Shown here one piece after another: positions 51,074-59,362 of a stretch of DNA of 64,000 bases (position 1 is the first letter of the stretch; each line of letters starts with the position of its first letter). The DNA comes from Pseudomonas allokribbensis. GTDB taxonomy: Bacteria; Pseudomonadota; Gammaproteobacteria; Pseudomonadales; Pseudomonadaceae. The DNA lies in NCBI RefSeq assembly GCF_014863605.1, contig NZ_CP062252.1, forward strand, positions 3,853,001 through 3,917,000, given 5' to 3'. The notes under the pieces were generated by a model. It searched no databases. It was given only the letters and a program-made list of their open reading frames with translations, and was not told the origin of the DNA. The translations under genes and the position numbers were made by a program.

Positions 51074-51586
51074 TCAGGCTTTTGGCGTGTAGAAAGGGTT
51101 GCTGATGTGATTGACCACATCTTTGAGCTGTGCGGTTTCCGGCTTGCCAGTCAGGGCGGCGCGGATCGCGGTGCGGCAGGCGTTGTAGTTGTTCAGGTAG
51201 ACCGCATCGAGGTCATCGCAGGCCGGGTTGACCCAGTTGGCGGTGACGATCGCCCACTCGTCTTCGGCTTCCGGCGGCAGCGTGCCGTCGAGCAACGCTT
51301 CGAGCACAGCCTTGGCGATGCCGGCCTGGGAAGCGCCCCAGGTTGCGTTGCCGTGCAGGTCGCTGCCGATGGCAGCCTTGTTGACGTACAACGTCATCGG
51401 TTTGACCGGAATGTTCGGCTGGGCGATCACCATGAACGGGCAATGACCCTGGCTCGGCGACGCCAGGCTGTTGGCAAACGCCTGCCCCGCCGGGCCGTTG
51501 CGCGGGCCGATCAGGATGTTGATGTGCGCGGCGTTCACGCCCGGGCCTTCGAAACCTTCACCGATGTACAGGTCGAGTTCTTTCAT
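51074..51586 (-). CDS. fae: Formaldehyde-activating enzyme (Fae) homologue, orphan
   Basis: A 170-residue protein matching Fae in length and pattern: YIGEGFEGPGVNAAHINILIGPRNG (residues 7-31), FMVIAQPNIPVKPMTLYVNK, GPA-like ATWGASQAGIAKAVLEAL and a YNACRTAIRAAL end. The histidine of the methylotroph enzyme (VAHIDLIIGPR) is kept as His21. Fae condenses formaldehyde with tetrahydromethanopterin, a cofactor that pseudomonads are not known to make. No other C1 pathway gene is present. It may act on another aldehyde or cofactor, together with the aldo/keto reductase and dehydrogenase it precedes. Start ATG 51586 lacks a strong binding site (GACTG). Confidence 0.85.
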   Translation of the reverse strand: MKELDLYIGEGFEGPGVNAAHINILIGPRNGPAGQAFANSLASPSQGHCPFMVIAQPNIPVKPMTLYVNKAAIGSDLHGNATWGASQAGIAKAVLEALLDGTLPPEAEDEWAIVTANWVNPACDDLDAVYLNNYNACRTAIRAALTGKPETAQLKDVVNHISNPFYTPKA

Positions 51587-51833
51587 CAGTCATTACTCTT
51601 TGCGATGCAGAGGGATTTTTTGGGGTGATCGACAGCTCACGCGGACCGAATGGCCAACGGGATCAATAACGGACGTGGGGAGACGCGAAGGAAGAATCGG
51701 GACATGGCTGCAAACGCTCTCTGGTTGTTATTGATGAGCTGTGTTTGCGATTTTTTAACACCGGGTATCGGGGCACCCGTAACCATTAAAAATCATGGGG
51801 CAATGACTTTTAGTCATAGCCTTTGGTGGTGGC
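51587..51833. other. 247-bp upstream region of the fae operon
   Basis: No gene is seen. It contains the A-rich motif at 51723-51732 and TTAAAA/TTAAA-rich sequence near 51755-51795 that may hold a minus-strand promoter. It ends at the terminator of the flavoprotein gene. Confidence 0.4.
51723..51732 (-). promoter_or_regulatory. A-rich CA-type motif upstream of fae
   Basis: AATAACAACC on the minus strand, 137 bases before the fae ATG. It contains most of the AANAANAA pattern. Its distance from the start makes a translational effect less certain than at the other sites. Confidence 0.3.
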
Positions 51834-51863
51834 AAAAAAATCCCGCTCGGGAGCGGGATTTTT
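51834..51863. terminator. Bidirectional terminator of the flavoprotein gene
   Basis: AATCCCGCTC pairs with GAGCGGGATT, with seven A on one side and five T on the other. It lies just beyond the 51877 stop. Confidence 0.9.
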
Positions 51864-51876
51864 CAGACTGCGCGGA

Positions 51877-53082
51877 TTACGCGACGACAGGAATCATCGG
51901 ATCCGCAGCCGCCAGCGCGATGGCACGGTCAGCGGCCGGCGGGTAAATCCACTGGGTGTTGATCTGGGTCTTGAGCGACTTGCCCTCCTCCTTGACCAGT
52001 TTCACCTGACGATCCCAGCCCTCGGTGTACACCGCGCCCCAGGCGCCGAGGTCGAGGCAGGTCACGTATTTCGGCTGACTGTAAGGCGTTGGCTCGACAC
52101 CCAGAATCTGCGCCGCGACGTTGTTGCCGGCATGTCGGCCGAGGGAAATCGCATGCTGGCAGGTCATCAAGGCGAAATTGCCGATATCGTCGGTGGCCGC
52201 ATAAGCCACGTCACCGGTGGCGAAGATGTCGTCCTGACCGATGACTTTCAGGTGCGCATCGACATGCAGACGCCCCTGACGGTCGCGCTCGGCAGGAATC
52301 TGCTCGGTCAGGGAGCTGGCACGCACGCCGGTGGTCCAGACCACGGTTTTCGCGTCGATGCGTTGGCCGTCCGACAGGGTTACGCCGTTTGCATCGACCG
52401 ACAGCACCGACACACCCAGTCGCCATTCGACGCCCAACTCCGTGCTCGCTTCGGCAATCGACACACTGATGGCTTCGCCCATGGCCGCGCCAACTTTCTG
52501 CCCACGGTCGACGATGATCACTTGAACGTCTGCCTGCTCGCCCAGCACTTCCCGCAGACGTGCCGGCATTTCGGTCGCGGTTTCGATCCCGGTGAAACCG
52601 CCGCCGGCGACCACTACGGTGTTGCGCGCCGGGCTGGCAGGCTGATCGGCCAGGGACTTCAGATGGTTTTCCAGGCGAATCGCGGCTTCGATCTGGTCAA
52701 CGTCGAACGCGTATTGTGCCACGCCCGGGGTGTCCGGCAAGGCCAGACCACTGCCGGAAGCCAGCACCAGTTTGTCGTAGTGAAAAACCTGAGCAGTGCC
52801 GTTGGCATCGGTGTAGCCCACGGTTTTGGCGTTCACGTCGATGGTGTTCGCGGCGCCCTTGATGAAGTTGACACCCACCGCATCGAACAGATCGCCCAGC
52901 GGCGCGGCCAGTGTGTGGGCATTCGGCTCGTAGAAACGCGGACGCACACGCAGTTCCGCCTGCGGCGCCAGTACGGTTACATCGATGTTGTCTCGATTGT
53001 GAATGTCCACCAGACGCGTGGCGCTCAATGCCGTCCACATGCCACCGAAACCTGCGCCGATTACCAGAATGTGCTGTTTCAT
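51877..53082 (-). CDS. NAD(P)H dehydrogenase-like flavoprotein (type-II/FerB-like)
   Basis: A 401-residue pyridine nucleotide-disulphide oxidoreductase family protein. HILVIGAGFGGMWTALSA (residues 3-20) binds FAD and VVVAGGGFTGIETATEM (about 160) binds NAD(P)H. IFATGDVAYAATDD near 290 closes the FAD site. No membrane segment is clear, but type-II NADH dehydrogenases attach peripherally. ATG 53082 is preceded by GGAGACAACA. It is divergent from an Rrf2 regulator gene, 336 bp away, which may control it. Confidence 0.86.
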   Translation of the reverse strand: MKQHILVIGAGFGGMWTALSATRLVDIHNRDNIDVTVLAPQAELRVRPRFYEPNAHTLAAPLGDLFDAVGVNFIKGAANTIDVNAKTVGYTDANGTAQVFHYDKLVLASGSGLALPDTPGVAQYAFDVDQIEAAIRLENHLKSLADQPASPARNTVVVAGGGFTGIETATEMPARLREVLGEQADVQVIIVDRGQKVGAAMGEAISVSIAEASTELGVEWRLGVSVLSVDANGVTLSDGQRIDAKTVVWTTGVRASSLTEQIPAERDRQGRLHVDAHLKVIGQDDIFATGDVAYAATDDIGNFALMTCQHAISLGRHAGNNVAAQILGVEPTPYSQPKYVTCLDLGAWGAVYTEGWDRQVKLVKEEGKSLKTQINTQWIYPPAADRAIALAAADPMIPVVA

Positions 53083-53418
53083 TGTTGTCTCCAGGCCCAA
53101 AGCCAAGTCGTAGAAAGAGGTCAAGAATTCACGTTTATCGGGAGTCGGCACGCTTGTGGCTTCTGCAAGCGCCGAACGTTGCTCACCGGGTAACGGCGAC
53201 TGTATTGGTCGCCGTTATATCCAACAAGTCAGATTATCCGATCATTCGAATCGAAATTGTCGATAGCTAACAGAGCCCCTACTGACGACACACAAACCAT
53301 AAAAATCGCCAGACACAGAGAATAAAAGGGCTTTAAGGCAAAGATTCACGCGCTCATCAGATTTGTCCGCCACGAATTACCCTGCTAACATCTGCGACAA
53401 TTACAGTCGGAGATAGCT
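53083..53418. other. 336-bp divergent region
   Basis: No gene is seen. It contains a strong inverted repeat (53191-53217) and the segment GATCATTCGAATCGA near 53240. Both may be operators for the Rrf2 protein. An AT-rich run near 53285-53335 could hold promoters for both sides. Confidence 0.4.
53191..53217. promoter_or_regulatory. Inverted repeat TAACGGCGAC-N7-GTCGCCGTTA
   Basis: A perfect 10-bp dyad about 110 bp upstream of the flavoprotein start. It lacks a T-run. It may be an operator or an attenuating leader hairpin on the minus strand transcript. Confidence 0.45.
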
Positions 53419-53967
53419 ATGTCGCTTTACAGTGCGGGCGTCGAGTACGGCATCCATTGCCTGGCGTTTCTGGTGGGCAGCGGCGGTGACAGTCGCGAAG
53501 CGAGCGTGCGCGACCTGGCGGACTTGCAAGGGGTGCCGCTGGATTACCTGGCGAAGATCTTCACCAAACTGGCCAAGGGCAAACTGGTGGTGGCGACCGG
53601 CGGCGTACGCGGCGGCTTTACGTTGGCGCGCCCGGCGGATGAGATCACCCTGCTCGATATCGTCAACGCCATCGACGGCCCGAAGAACATTTTCGAATGC
53701 CGCGACATCCGTGGGCGCTGCGCGCTGTTCGACGGCTCGCCCCCGGAATGGGCCTTGGACGGAACGTGCTCGATTCATGGGGCGATGATGGTTGCGCAAA
53801 AGCGCATGGAAGAAGCCCTCGCCCAGCAGACCATTCTCGATATCGCCAGAAAGGTCGGGCGCAAGGCACCGGCGGAGTTCAACAGTCAGGTGGAAAACTG
53901 GATACAGGATCGTCGTGACAAGAAGACCGGCGGCTCGGGCATCCCGCTCACCGACATCACCGACTGA
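53419..53967 (+). CDS. Rrf2-family transcriptional regulator with three cysteines
   Basis: A 182-residue Rrf2 regulator. The winged helix (DLADLQGVPLDYLAKIFTKLAKGKLV, then GVRGGFTLARP) is followed by three cysteines in FECRDIRGRCALF and GTCSIHG. Spacing is C-x6-C-x15-C, not the C-x5-C-x5-C of NsrR/IscR. They may still bind an Fe-S cluster or act as thiol sensors. It is divergent from the flavoprotein gene, its likely target. It ends at a strong terminator. Confidence 0.88.
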   Translation: MSLYSAGVEYGIHCLAFLVGSGGDSREASVRDLADLQGVPLDYLAKIFTKLAKGKLVVATGGVRGGFTLARPADEITLLDIVNAIDGPKNIFECRDIRGRCALFDGSPPEWALDGTCSIHGAMMVAQKRMEEALAQQTILDIARKVGRKAPAEFNSQVENWIQDRRDKKTGGSGIPLTDITD

Positions 53968-53989
53968 GCCATTCCGGCAGGCAGGCGAA

Positions 53990-54027
53990 AAAAAAGCAGA
54001 AACCGGTCACACGGTTTCTGCTTTTTT
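53990..54027. terminator. Bidirectional terminator
   Basis: AAAAGCAGAAACCG pairs with CGGTTTCTGCTTTT around GTCACA, with an A-run before and T-run after, between convergent genes. Confidence 0.92.
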
Positions 54028-54046
54028 CATTTCAGCCGCTCTGCCC

Positions 54047-54382
54047 TCAGAGGCAATCACGCACCGATTTGCGCAACGAGCCGGACTTGGCCCACGGCGG
54101 CCCCTGGTACAGCGAAACGCGGCTGCCGTCCTTGTACTTGACGATATCGAGAATCTCGTCGGCGGTGACGATACTCGGCGCCTTGATCCGGTATCCGTTG
54201 GAAATCGAAATCTGCGAGGTCTTGGGAATATCCTGCTGCCACAGCGGTAACACACACGCGGCGTAGTCCTTGGGAGCCTTGCCACTGACCTTGCTGAAGT
54301 TCGGTTCGCCCGGTACCAGAGAGGCCGGCAATGAACAACCGGCCAACGCTGCCATCAACAGGCCCCCGATCAACATCCGCAT
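54047..54382 (-). CDS. Small lipoprotein of unknown function
   Basis: A 111-residue protein with a lipoprotein signal peptide; the lipobox LAGC gives Cys16. Two other cysteines, in AACVLP and the C-terminal DCL, may form a disulfide. The mature domain is short and includes WQQDIPKTSQISISNGYRI. I know no function. It is convergent with the Rrf2 gene across a shared terminator. Confidence 0.75.
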   Translation of the reverse strand: MRMLIGGLLMAALAGCSLPASLVPGEPNFSKVSGKAPKDYAACVLPLWQQDIPKTSQISISNGYRIKAPSIVTADEILDIVKYKDGSRVSLYQGPPWAKSGSLRKSVRDCL

Positions 54383-54610
54383 ATTGAATCCTTCATTTTA
54401 AAAAAGGCGAATTTACCTTTTAACTGTTCGAACATCCATCGTGGCGCAATGCTCTGACCCCGAAAACCGGGTTCTGCGGCGCCGCAGCAGACAATTGCTC
54501 CGACCAACGGCGACTTGTTCACGCCCGTTCAGCTCACTGACCAGAACCACTTGCCCTGCTCCCGGAAAATGCGGCTACTATTTTCTACCGAGAATGTTCC
54601 GGAGGTGATC

Positions 54611-54850
54611 ATGCGGCTCAATGAATACGAACACGAACTTCAACGTGACCTGCAAAGCGTGGCGTCGGATCTGAGATGGTCGGCCGTCGACCTCAAGCGC
54701 ATTGCCGAGCAGTTGCGCAAATCCGGCAACGAAGCGGATGCGCAAACCGTGCTCAGGTCCTGCGAGGTGCTGCAAAGCGATGAAGAACGTTTGCAACTCT
54801 ATGCCAGGGAAGTGAAGGCCCGCGCCATCAGCCGAACGAAAGTCCACTGA
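54611..54850 (+). CDS. Small helical hypothetical protein
   Basis: A 79-residue charged protein predicted mostly alpha-helical (MRLNEYEHELQRDLQSVASDLRW). ATG 54611 has the strong ribosome binding site GGAGGTGATC; the upstream in-frame ATG at 54515 is not supported. No signal peptide or named domain is seen. It is a single gene followed by a terminator. Confidence 0.75.
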   Translation: MRLNEYEHELQRDLQSVASDLRWSAVDLKRIAEQLRKSGNEADAQTVLRSCEVLQSDEERLQLYAREVKARAISRTKVH

Positions 54851-54861
54851 CACCCCACAAC

Positions 54862-54890
54862 AAAAAGCCCCGGACAATCCGGGGCTTTTT
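54862..54890. terminator. Bidirectional terminator
   Basis: AAAAAGCCCCGG pairs with CCGGGGCTTTTT around ACAAT, between convergent small genes. Confidence 0.92.
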
Positions 54891-54902
54891 CATTGCAGGC
54901 CT

Positions 54903-55091
54903 TCAGCCTGTCTTGCGGCCGTGCGTGCGGCTCTTGTAACCCGGAAGTGCAGCGGCATACGCCAGTGCCTCCTCCCGGCTGGCGAAAGACGCCAGTCGAT
55001 CACCCTGCGTGCAGACCCGCCACGGGCCGTTGTTCACACTGAGTACGTCGTAGCCGTTCATGTGCATTCTGTTCAGTATCGCCATGCTCAT
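54903..55091 (-). CDS. Small conserved protein, DUF2188-like
   Basis: A 62-residue protein. The pattern WRVCTQGDRLASFASREEALAYA resembles the DUF2188 family (Trp-x-Val at the start, EEAL-x-x-A helix at the end). ATG 55091 is preceded by AGGAGGTGCCT, a very strong site; the second ATG two codons later is possible. The C-terminus is basic (KSRTHGRKTG). Function unknown. Confidence 0.7.
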   Translation of the reverse strand: MSMAILNRMHMNGYDVLSVNNGPWRVCTQGDRLASFASREEALAYAAALPGYKSRTHGRKTG

Positions 55092-55311
55092 AGGCACCTC
55101 CTGTCGACTATCGATAGTCCAACTGCACGTTTTTACCTTACACCGGGTACAACGCCGTGTGCCGACCAGACGTCGCCCCACGTCAGCGTCAAGTGTCTGG
55201 CACTTTTGCGCCTTTCGACCACTCAGACATTACGAGCGCGTCTAAACCACGGCACGGCTTGAATATTGCATTTTCATGACCGATTTATGACAACCGGCAA
55301 TCGGGTAACAA

Positions 55312-55674
55312 ATGAAAGTACGTGCAACCATCATCTGCGAGCAGGATCGACATATTCTCCTGGTGCGCAAACCCCGATGCCGCTGGAATTTGCCGGGGGG
55401 CAAGGTCGAGCCCGGGGAGACCAGGGCCGACGCCGCGACGCGAGAACTTGAGGAAGAAACCGGCCTGCTCGCCGATGGCATGCTGTATCTGATGGAGCTG
55501 GAGGCTGGCAGCACGCGCCACCACGTCTACGAGGCGTCGGTGCTGAATATTGATGAAGTTCGGCCACAGAACGAGATCATCGATTGCATCTGGCATCCGC
55601 TGGACGCGGTGCAGAACCTGAGCATCAGTGAGGCGACCCTGCAAATCGTCCGCGCCTTTCAGCGCCGGCTCTGA
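55312..55674 (+). CDS. Nudix hydrolase
   Basis: A 120-residue Nudix protein. The Nudix box is complete: [20 protein letters not shown] followed by ETGLL (residues about 29-53), fitting Gx5Ex7REUxEExGU. It would hydrolyse a nucleoside diphosphate derivative, perhaps an oxidised nucleotide; the substrate is not determined by sequence. No clear ribosome binding site precedes the ATG (CGGGTAACAA). It is convergent with the DUF1652 gene, with one base between. Confidence 0.88.
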   Translation: MKVRATIICEQDRHILLVRKPRCRWNLPGGKVEPGETRADAATRELEEETGLLADGMLYLMELEAGSTRHHVYEASVLNIDEVRPQNEIIDCIWHPLDAVQNLSISEATLQIVRAFQRRL

Positions 55675-55675
55675 G

Positions 55676-55918
55676 TCAACCGGCGAACGCCCGGCGTCCG
55701 GCACTCATTTCAGTGCGCAACTCACCGATGAAGTTGGAGATGTCACGAATGGTGACCAGATGCTCCGGTGACACGCCGTTGAGCAGCAAATCGACACGCC
55801 CGCTGTCCGGTTCGTAAACCTTGATCTGCAACAAGCCCTGCCCCGTTTCCGTGCAGTCACAGTAAAGGGGCGAAAAGCCGGATTCGACGATGCGGCAAAT
55901 GTCGGCAATGGCAAGCAT
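55676..55918 (-). CDS. DUF1652 domain protein
   Basis: An 80-residue protein of the DUF1652 family, common in Pseudomonas: ICRIVESGFSPLYCDCTETG, SGRVDLLLNGVSPEHL and a helical end. ATG 55918 (MLAIADICRIVES) matches the family start and has GAGGCGTCCGCCC upstream; an ATG 15 codons earlier is unlikely. Function unknown. Confidence 0.82.
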   Translation of the reverse strand: MLAIADICRIVESGFSPLYCDCTETGQGLLQIKVYEPDSGRVDLLLNGVSPEHLVTIRDISNFIGELRTEMSAGRRAFAG

Positions 55919-56040
55919 GGGCGGACGCCTCGCAGGCGATGGATCGGTCGATCGATTGAGCATAGATGAGCTTTTTCGACCTTGCGCGAGCGTCCGACCG
56001 CAGAAAATGCCAACCGCTTCACATCTTTGCGCGATGCCGA

Positions 56041-56940
56041 TCAGTTGGCGTCGCGGCCCCAGATCCAGTTCCAGACCCCCGGCAGGCGCACCGGATCCGA
56101 GCTTTTCTGAACCGTTCGCGCCAGCGCTGCTTTCTCCAGTTGCGCGTGGTCGTCGTAGAACGGTTTATCGGCCAGACGCACCCCTGTGGCAGCGGCACTG
56201 TCGAGCAGGATTTGCAGATACTCGCGGGCATGCCGCGCTGTGTAGCGGTTGAGGTCATGGAACGTCACCACCACCGGGATCACCCCGTCCACCGTCGGCA
56301 GCTCGCCGAGGGCAATCCGCTCACGCACTTCCGACAGCTGACGCAACATGTTGGCGCGGCGTCTGGGGCTGCCATTGAAGCCCCAGATCTTGCCATCGTT
56401 GGCGCTCAGATCCGTAAGCAATACATGCAGGCCGTGTAACTGATAGGCCGCAAACGTACGCTTGTCGTAATTCCAGAATGGCGGGCGCAACAGCACCGCT
56501 GGCGCGCCGGTGATCGCGGCGATGTCCGCCGTGCCGTTGGTCAGTGAGGTTTCGAGTTCCTGTGGATCGAGCGATCGGTGGTTGGTGTGCCAGTGGGTGG
56601 CGGTGTGAAAACCCAGAATGTGCCCTTCATCGTGTTCGCGATGCATGATCCGCCGGCCGATCTCGCTGTTGCCGGCCCTCGGCGCACGGGTCTGGACGAA
56701 AAACACGGCTTTGATGTTGGGCTGCAACGGGTTGTCTTTCAGGCTGTCGAGCACGGTTTCGGTGGGGTTGTAGAAACTCGAAGCACTGGGGCCGTCATCA
56801 AAGGTCAGCAGAAACCTGACCGGTGCCTGCGCATCCAGCCGTGATCGGGTTTGCGCGGTCATTTCGATGGGAGCAGCAATGCAACCGGCCAGCCCGGTGA
56901 TGAGGGTCACAGCGCAGAAAAGCTTGAACCAGTGTTTCAT
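56041..56940 (-). CDS. Polysaccharide deacetylase family lipoprotein
   Basis: A 299-residue protein. A lipobox in ITGLAGC gives lipidated Cys20. The NodB motif 1 is FLLTFDDGPSAS (Asp48/49), motif 2 is GFHTATHWH (metal histidines), and the later RPPFWNYD (motif 3) and TFHDLN (motif 5-like) match. It would remove acetyl groups from an N-acetylated sugar polymer in the periplasm or outer membrane. It is a single gene. Confidence 0.86.
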   Translation of the reverse strand: MKHWFKLFCAVTLITGLAGCIAAPIEMTAQTRSRLDAQAPVRFLLTFDDGPSASSFYNPTETVLDSLKDNPLQPNIKAVFFVQTRAPRAGNSEIGRRIMHREHDEGHILGFHTATHWHTNHRSLDPQELETSLTNGTADIAAITGAPAVLLRPPFWNYDKRTFAAYQLHGLHVLLTDLSANDGKIWGFNGSPRRRANMLRQLSEVRERIALGELPTVDGVIPVVVTFHDLNRYTARHAREYLQILLDSAAATGVRLADKPFYDDHAQLEKAALARTVQKSSDPVRLPGVWNWIWGRDAN

Positions 56941-57073
56941 GTTTTGCCTTGAGCCCGACCGTCGCGGTCACGTTGTCGATTGGCAAAACTCCCTCGCCGC
57001 TACTGCCTCCCTGCGGCCCACCGAAATGGGCCGAGGTTGGATAAAGATAACAGGGTTTGGTTCCGGCGCTCGC

Positions 57074-58021
57074 TCAGCGCACCAGTGCCTGCTGGAACGA
57101 GGTATCGATGATGCCTGCCGTGGCCAGGGGAGCCGGCAGCGCCTTGACCTTGAACAGGAAATCCGCGGTGCCTTGCAGGTCGGCAGCGGCTTGCTGATCC
57201 ACCGGACCGACGGTCATGTGCGCCTGGCGCAACCAGTGCCGCGACACTTCTTGATCGAGATTGGCCTTCTTCGCCCACAGGTCCGCGTATTCGTCGGTGT
57301 GGCTGTCGACCCAGGCCCGGGCCAGCTTCAGGCGTCCGAGAAAATCGGCGATCGCCTCGCGCTTGCTGTCGATGGATGGCGCGGAAGCCGCGATGGCGCT
57401 CAAACCCGGCATCAGGTTTTTCGCGGTCAGAATCGGTCGCGCACCGGAAAACACGATCTGCTGGGAAATGTACGGTTCCCACACCGGAAAGGCATCGATG
57501 CTGCCCTGAGGCAACGCGGCGGCGGCATCGATCGGCATCAGTTTGACGAAGTCGACGTAGTTCTCCGGCAGGCCGCCCTGCTCCAGCGCTCGCAGGGTCA
57601 ACTGCTGGCTCCAGGCACCCGGCCAGTAGGCGACTTTCTTGCCTTTCAGATCCTCGATGGATTTCACCGGCGAATCCTTGGGCACCAGCAGCGCGATGGT
57701 GTCCGGGTTCTGCCGCGACACGCCGATCAGTTTCACCGGCGCCTGTTTCGCGGCGAGGAACAGAAAACCCGAGTCGCCGAGAAAGCCCAGGTCCAGCGAG
57801 CAGGTCTGCAACGCTTCAGCCAGCGGGGCGGCAGCCTGGAAGTGTTTCCAGTCGACGGTGTAAGGCGCGTCCTTCAAGACGCCGGACGCTTCTACCGAGG
57901 CGCGGATGTTGTAGTAATTCTGGTCACCAACGTGCAGGACCACAGGTTCGGCCGCGTAGGTCAGAGGCGATGCAATCATGGCGCTGGTCAACGCAGCACG
58001 TAGGAAACGGGAGAGCTTCAT
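57074..58021 (-). CDS. ABC transporter substrate-binding protein, sulfonate/nitrate (SsuA) type
   Basis: A 315-residue periplasmic binding protein. The signal peptide ends at LTYAA, near residue 24. It then reads VVLHVGDQNYYNIRAS. The core has the GFLGDSGFLFLA and FPVWEPYISQQ segments of SsuA/NrtA-type proteins. It is divergent from a second binding protein and a permease, so these may share control. Substrate unknown; sulfonates are typical. Confidence 0.85.
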   Translation of the reverse strand: MKLSRFLRAALTSAMIASPLTYAAEPVVLHVGDQNYYNIRASVEASGVLKDAPYTVDWKHFQAAAPLAEALQTCSLDLGFLGDSGFLFLAAKQAPVKLIGVSRQNPDTIALLVPKDSPVKSIEDLKGKKVAYWPGAWSQQLTLRALEQGGLPENYVDFVKLMPIDAAAALPQGSIDAFPVWEPYISQQIVFSGARPILTAKNLMPGLSAIAASAPSIDSKREAIADFLGRLKLARAWVDSHTDEYADLWAKKANLDQEVSRHWLRQAHMTVGPVDQQAAADLQGTADFLFKVKALPAPLATAGIIDTSFQQALVR

Positions 58022-58314
58022 GGCGAGTCCTGCAAAGGGGATTTTTATAGACCATAACGCTCTTACAAATCGGATTTGAAATTCGATTAGCGCATAAGCT
58101 CAGCACTGTCGATGAGCGCTGTTTGTCTGGCAACAGTGGCGCGGCACAGTGTTTTCCCTGCAACAGTTCAAAACACACAAACCCTCTCGAACCCCCATAA
58201 ACACGGGGTTCAGGGCATATGGCACAGAGCCTGCAATATTCCATTCATGCAGGAAGCATTCGATAAAAATATCTTTTTGGACATAAGAATCTGTTGCCTT
58301 GCCGGAGCGTGCCC
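58022..58314. other. 293-bp divergent region of the sulfonate-type loci
   Basis: No gene is seen. It has repeats GGCAACAGTGG (58125) and TGCAACAGTTC (58160) about 35 bp apart and several AT-rich stretches (TTTTTATAG near 58040, GATAAAAATATC near 58262) that may hold promoters for the two sides. CysB or a LysR relative could be the regulator; this is not shown. Confidence 0.35.
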
Positions 58315-59301
58315 ATGAAATCCCTATTACCGTTTTCCCGAGTCAAAACGCTGCTCGCGGCCTGCGCAGTAGCCCTGAGTCTGCAACCTCTCGTCCACGC
58401 CGCCGAAACGCCGCCCGCTGAAGTGCATCTGGACTATGCCTATTACTCCCCTGTCAGCCTGGCGCTGAAACATTTGGGTTATCTGGAAAAAGCCCTGCCC
58501 CAGAGCAAAGTCAGTTGGGTGCTGAGCCAGGGCAGCAACCGCTCGCTGGAATACCTCAACAGCGGTGGCGTGGACTTCGCTTCGTCGGCCAGCCTCGCGG
58601 CGGTGCTGAGCCGTGCCAACGGCAGCCCGATCAAATCGGTGTACGTCTACAGCCGCGCCGAGTGGACCGCGCTGGTGGTGCGTAAAGACTCGCCGTACCA
58701 GACCGTCGCCGACCTCAAGGGCAAGAAAATCGCCGCCACCAAAGGCACCGATCCGTACCTGTTCACCCTGCGCAGCCTGCAACAGGCCGGTCTGAAAAAG
58801 GACGACGTCGAACTGGTGCACCTGCAACACCCGGACGGCCGCACCGCGCTGGAGAAAGGCGATGTCGACGCCTGGGCCGGCCTCGATCCGCACATGGCCG
58901 CCAGCCAGGTGCAGGCCGGTTCACGCCTGCTGTACCGCAATCGCGACTTCAACAGCTACGGCGTGGTCAGCGTCACCGAGCAGTACGCCAAGGAACACCC
59001 GCAAACCATCGACACCGTGATCAAGGCCTATGAGCAGGCCCGCGAGTGGTCGGTGAAAAACCCGGACGAACTGGCCCAACTGCTCGCCAGCGAATCCGGC
59101 CTGCCGCTGGATGTGGCCAAGCTGCAACTGTCGCGCACCGACCTGAGCAGCCCGCAACTCACCGCCAAGGACGTGCTCGCCTCGAAAGCCGCGGCGCCGA
59201 TTCTGGTCTCCGAAGAACTGGTGCGCCGTGGGGTAAATGTCGATCAGGTGATCGATCAACTGATCGACACCGGTTTCCAGCAAGTCGCCGCCGCCCAGTA
59301 A
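58315..59301 (+). CDS. ABC transporter substrate-binding protein, aliphatic sulfonate (SsuA) type
   Basis: A 328-residue periplasmic binding protein. The signal peptide ends near LVHAAE, about residue 25. It then shows LDYAYYSPVSLALKHLGYL and FASSASLAAVLSRA, typical of sulfonate binding proteins, and ALEKGDVDAWAGLDPHMA. ATG 58315 has CGGAGCGTGCCC before it. The permease gene follows 61 bp downstream. Substrate assignment to sulfonates is by family only. Confidence 0.86.
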   Translation: MKSLLPFSRVKTLLAACAVALSLQPLVHAAETPPAEVHLDYAYYSPVSLALKHLGYLEKALPQSKVSWVLSQGSNRSLEYLNSGGVDFASSASLAAVLSRANGSPIKSVYVYSRAEWTALVVRKDSPYQTVADLKGKKIAATKGTDPYLFTLRSLQQAGLKKDDVELVHLQHPDGRTALEKGDVDAWAGLDPHMAASQVQAGSRLLYRNRDFNSYGVVSVTEQYAKEHPQTIDTVIKAYEQAREWSVKNPDELAQLLASESGLPLDVAKLQLSRTDLSSPQLTAKDVLASKAAAPILVSEELVRRGVNVDQVIDQLIDTGFQQVAAAQ

Positions 59302-59362
59302 CCGATCAGGCTCACAACGAATCCGCGCCCGTCGCGGATTTGTCGTGAGCGGAGAACCGTCC

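Noticed and set aside
58125..58150. Sigma-54 site in the sulfonate divergent region
   Set aside because: GG and GC spacing is right, but the -12 half does not match TTGC.
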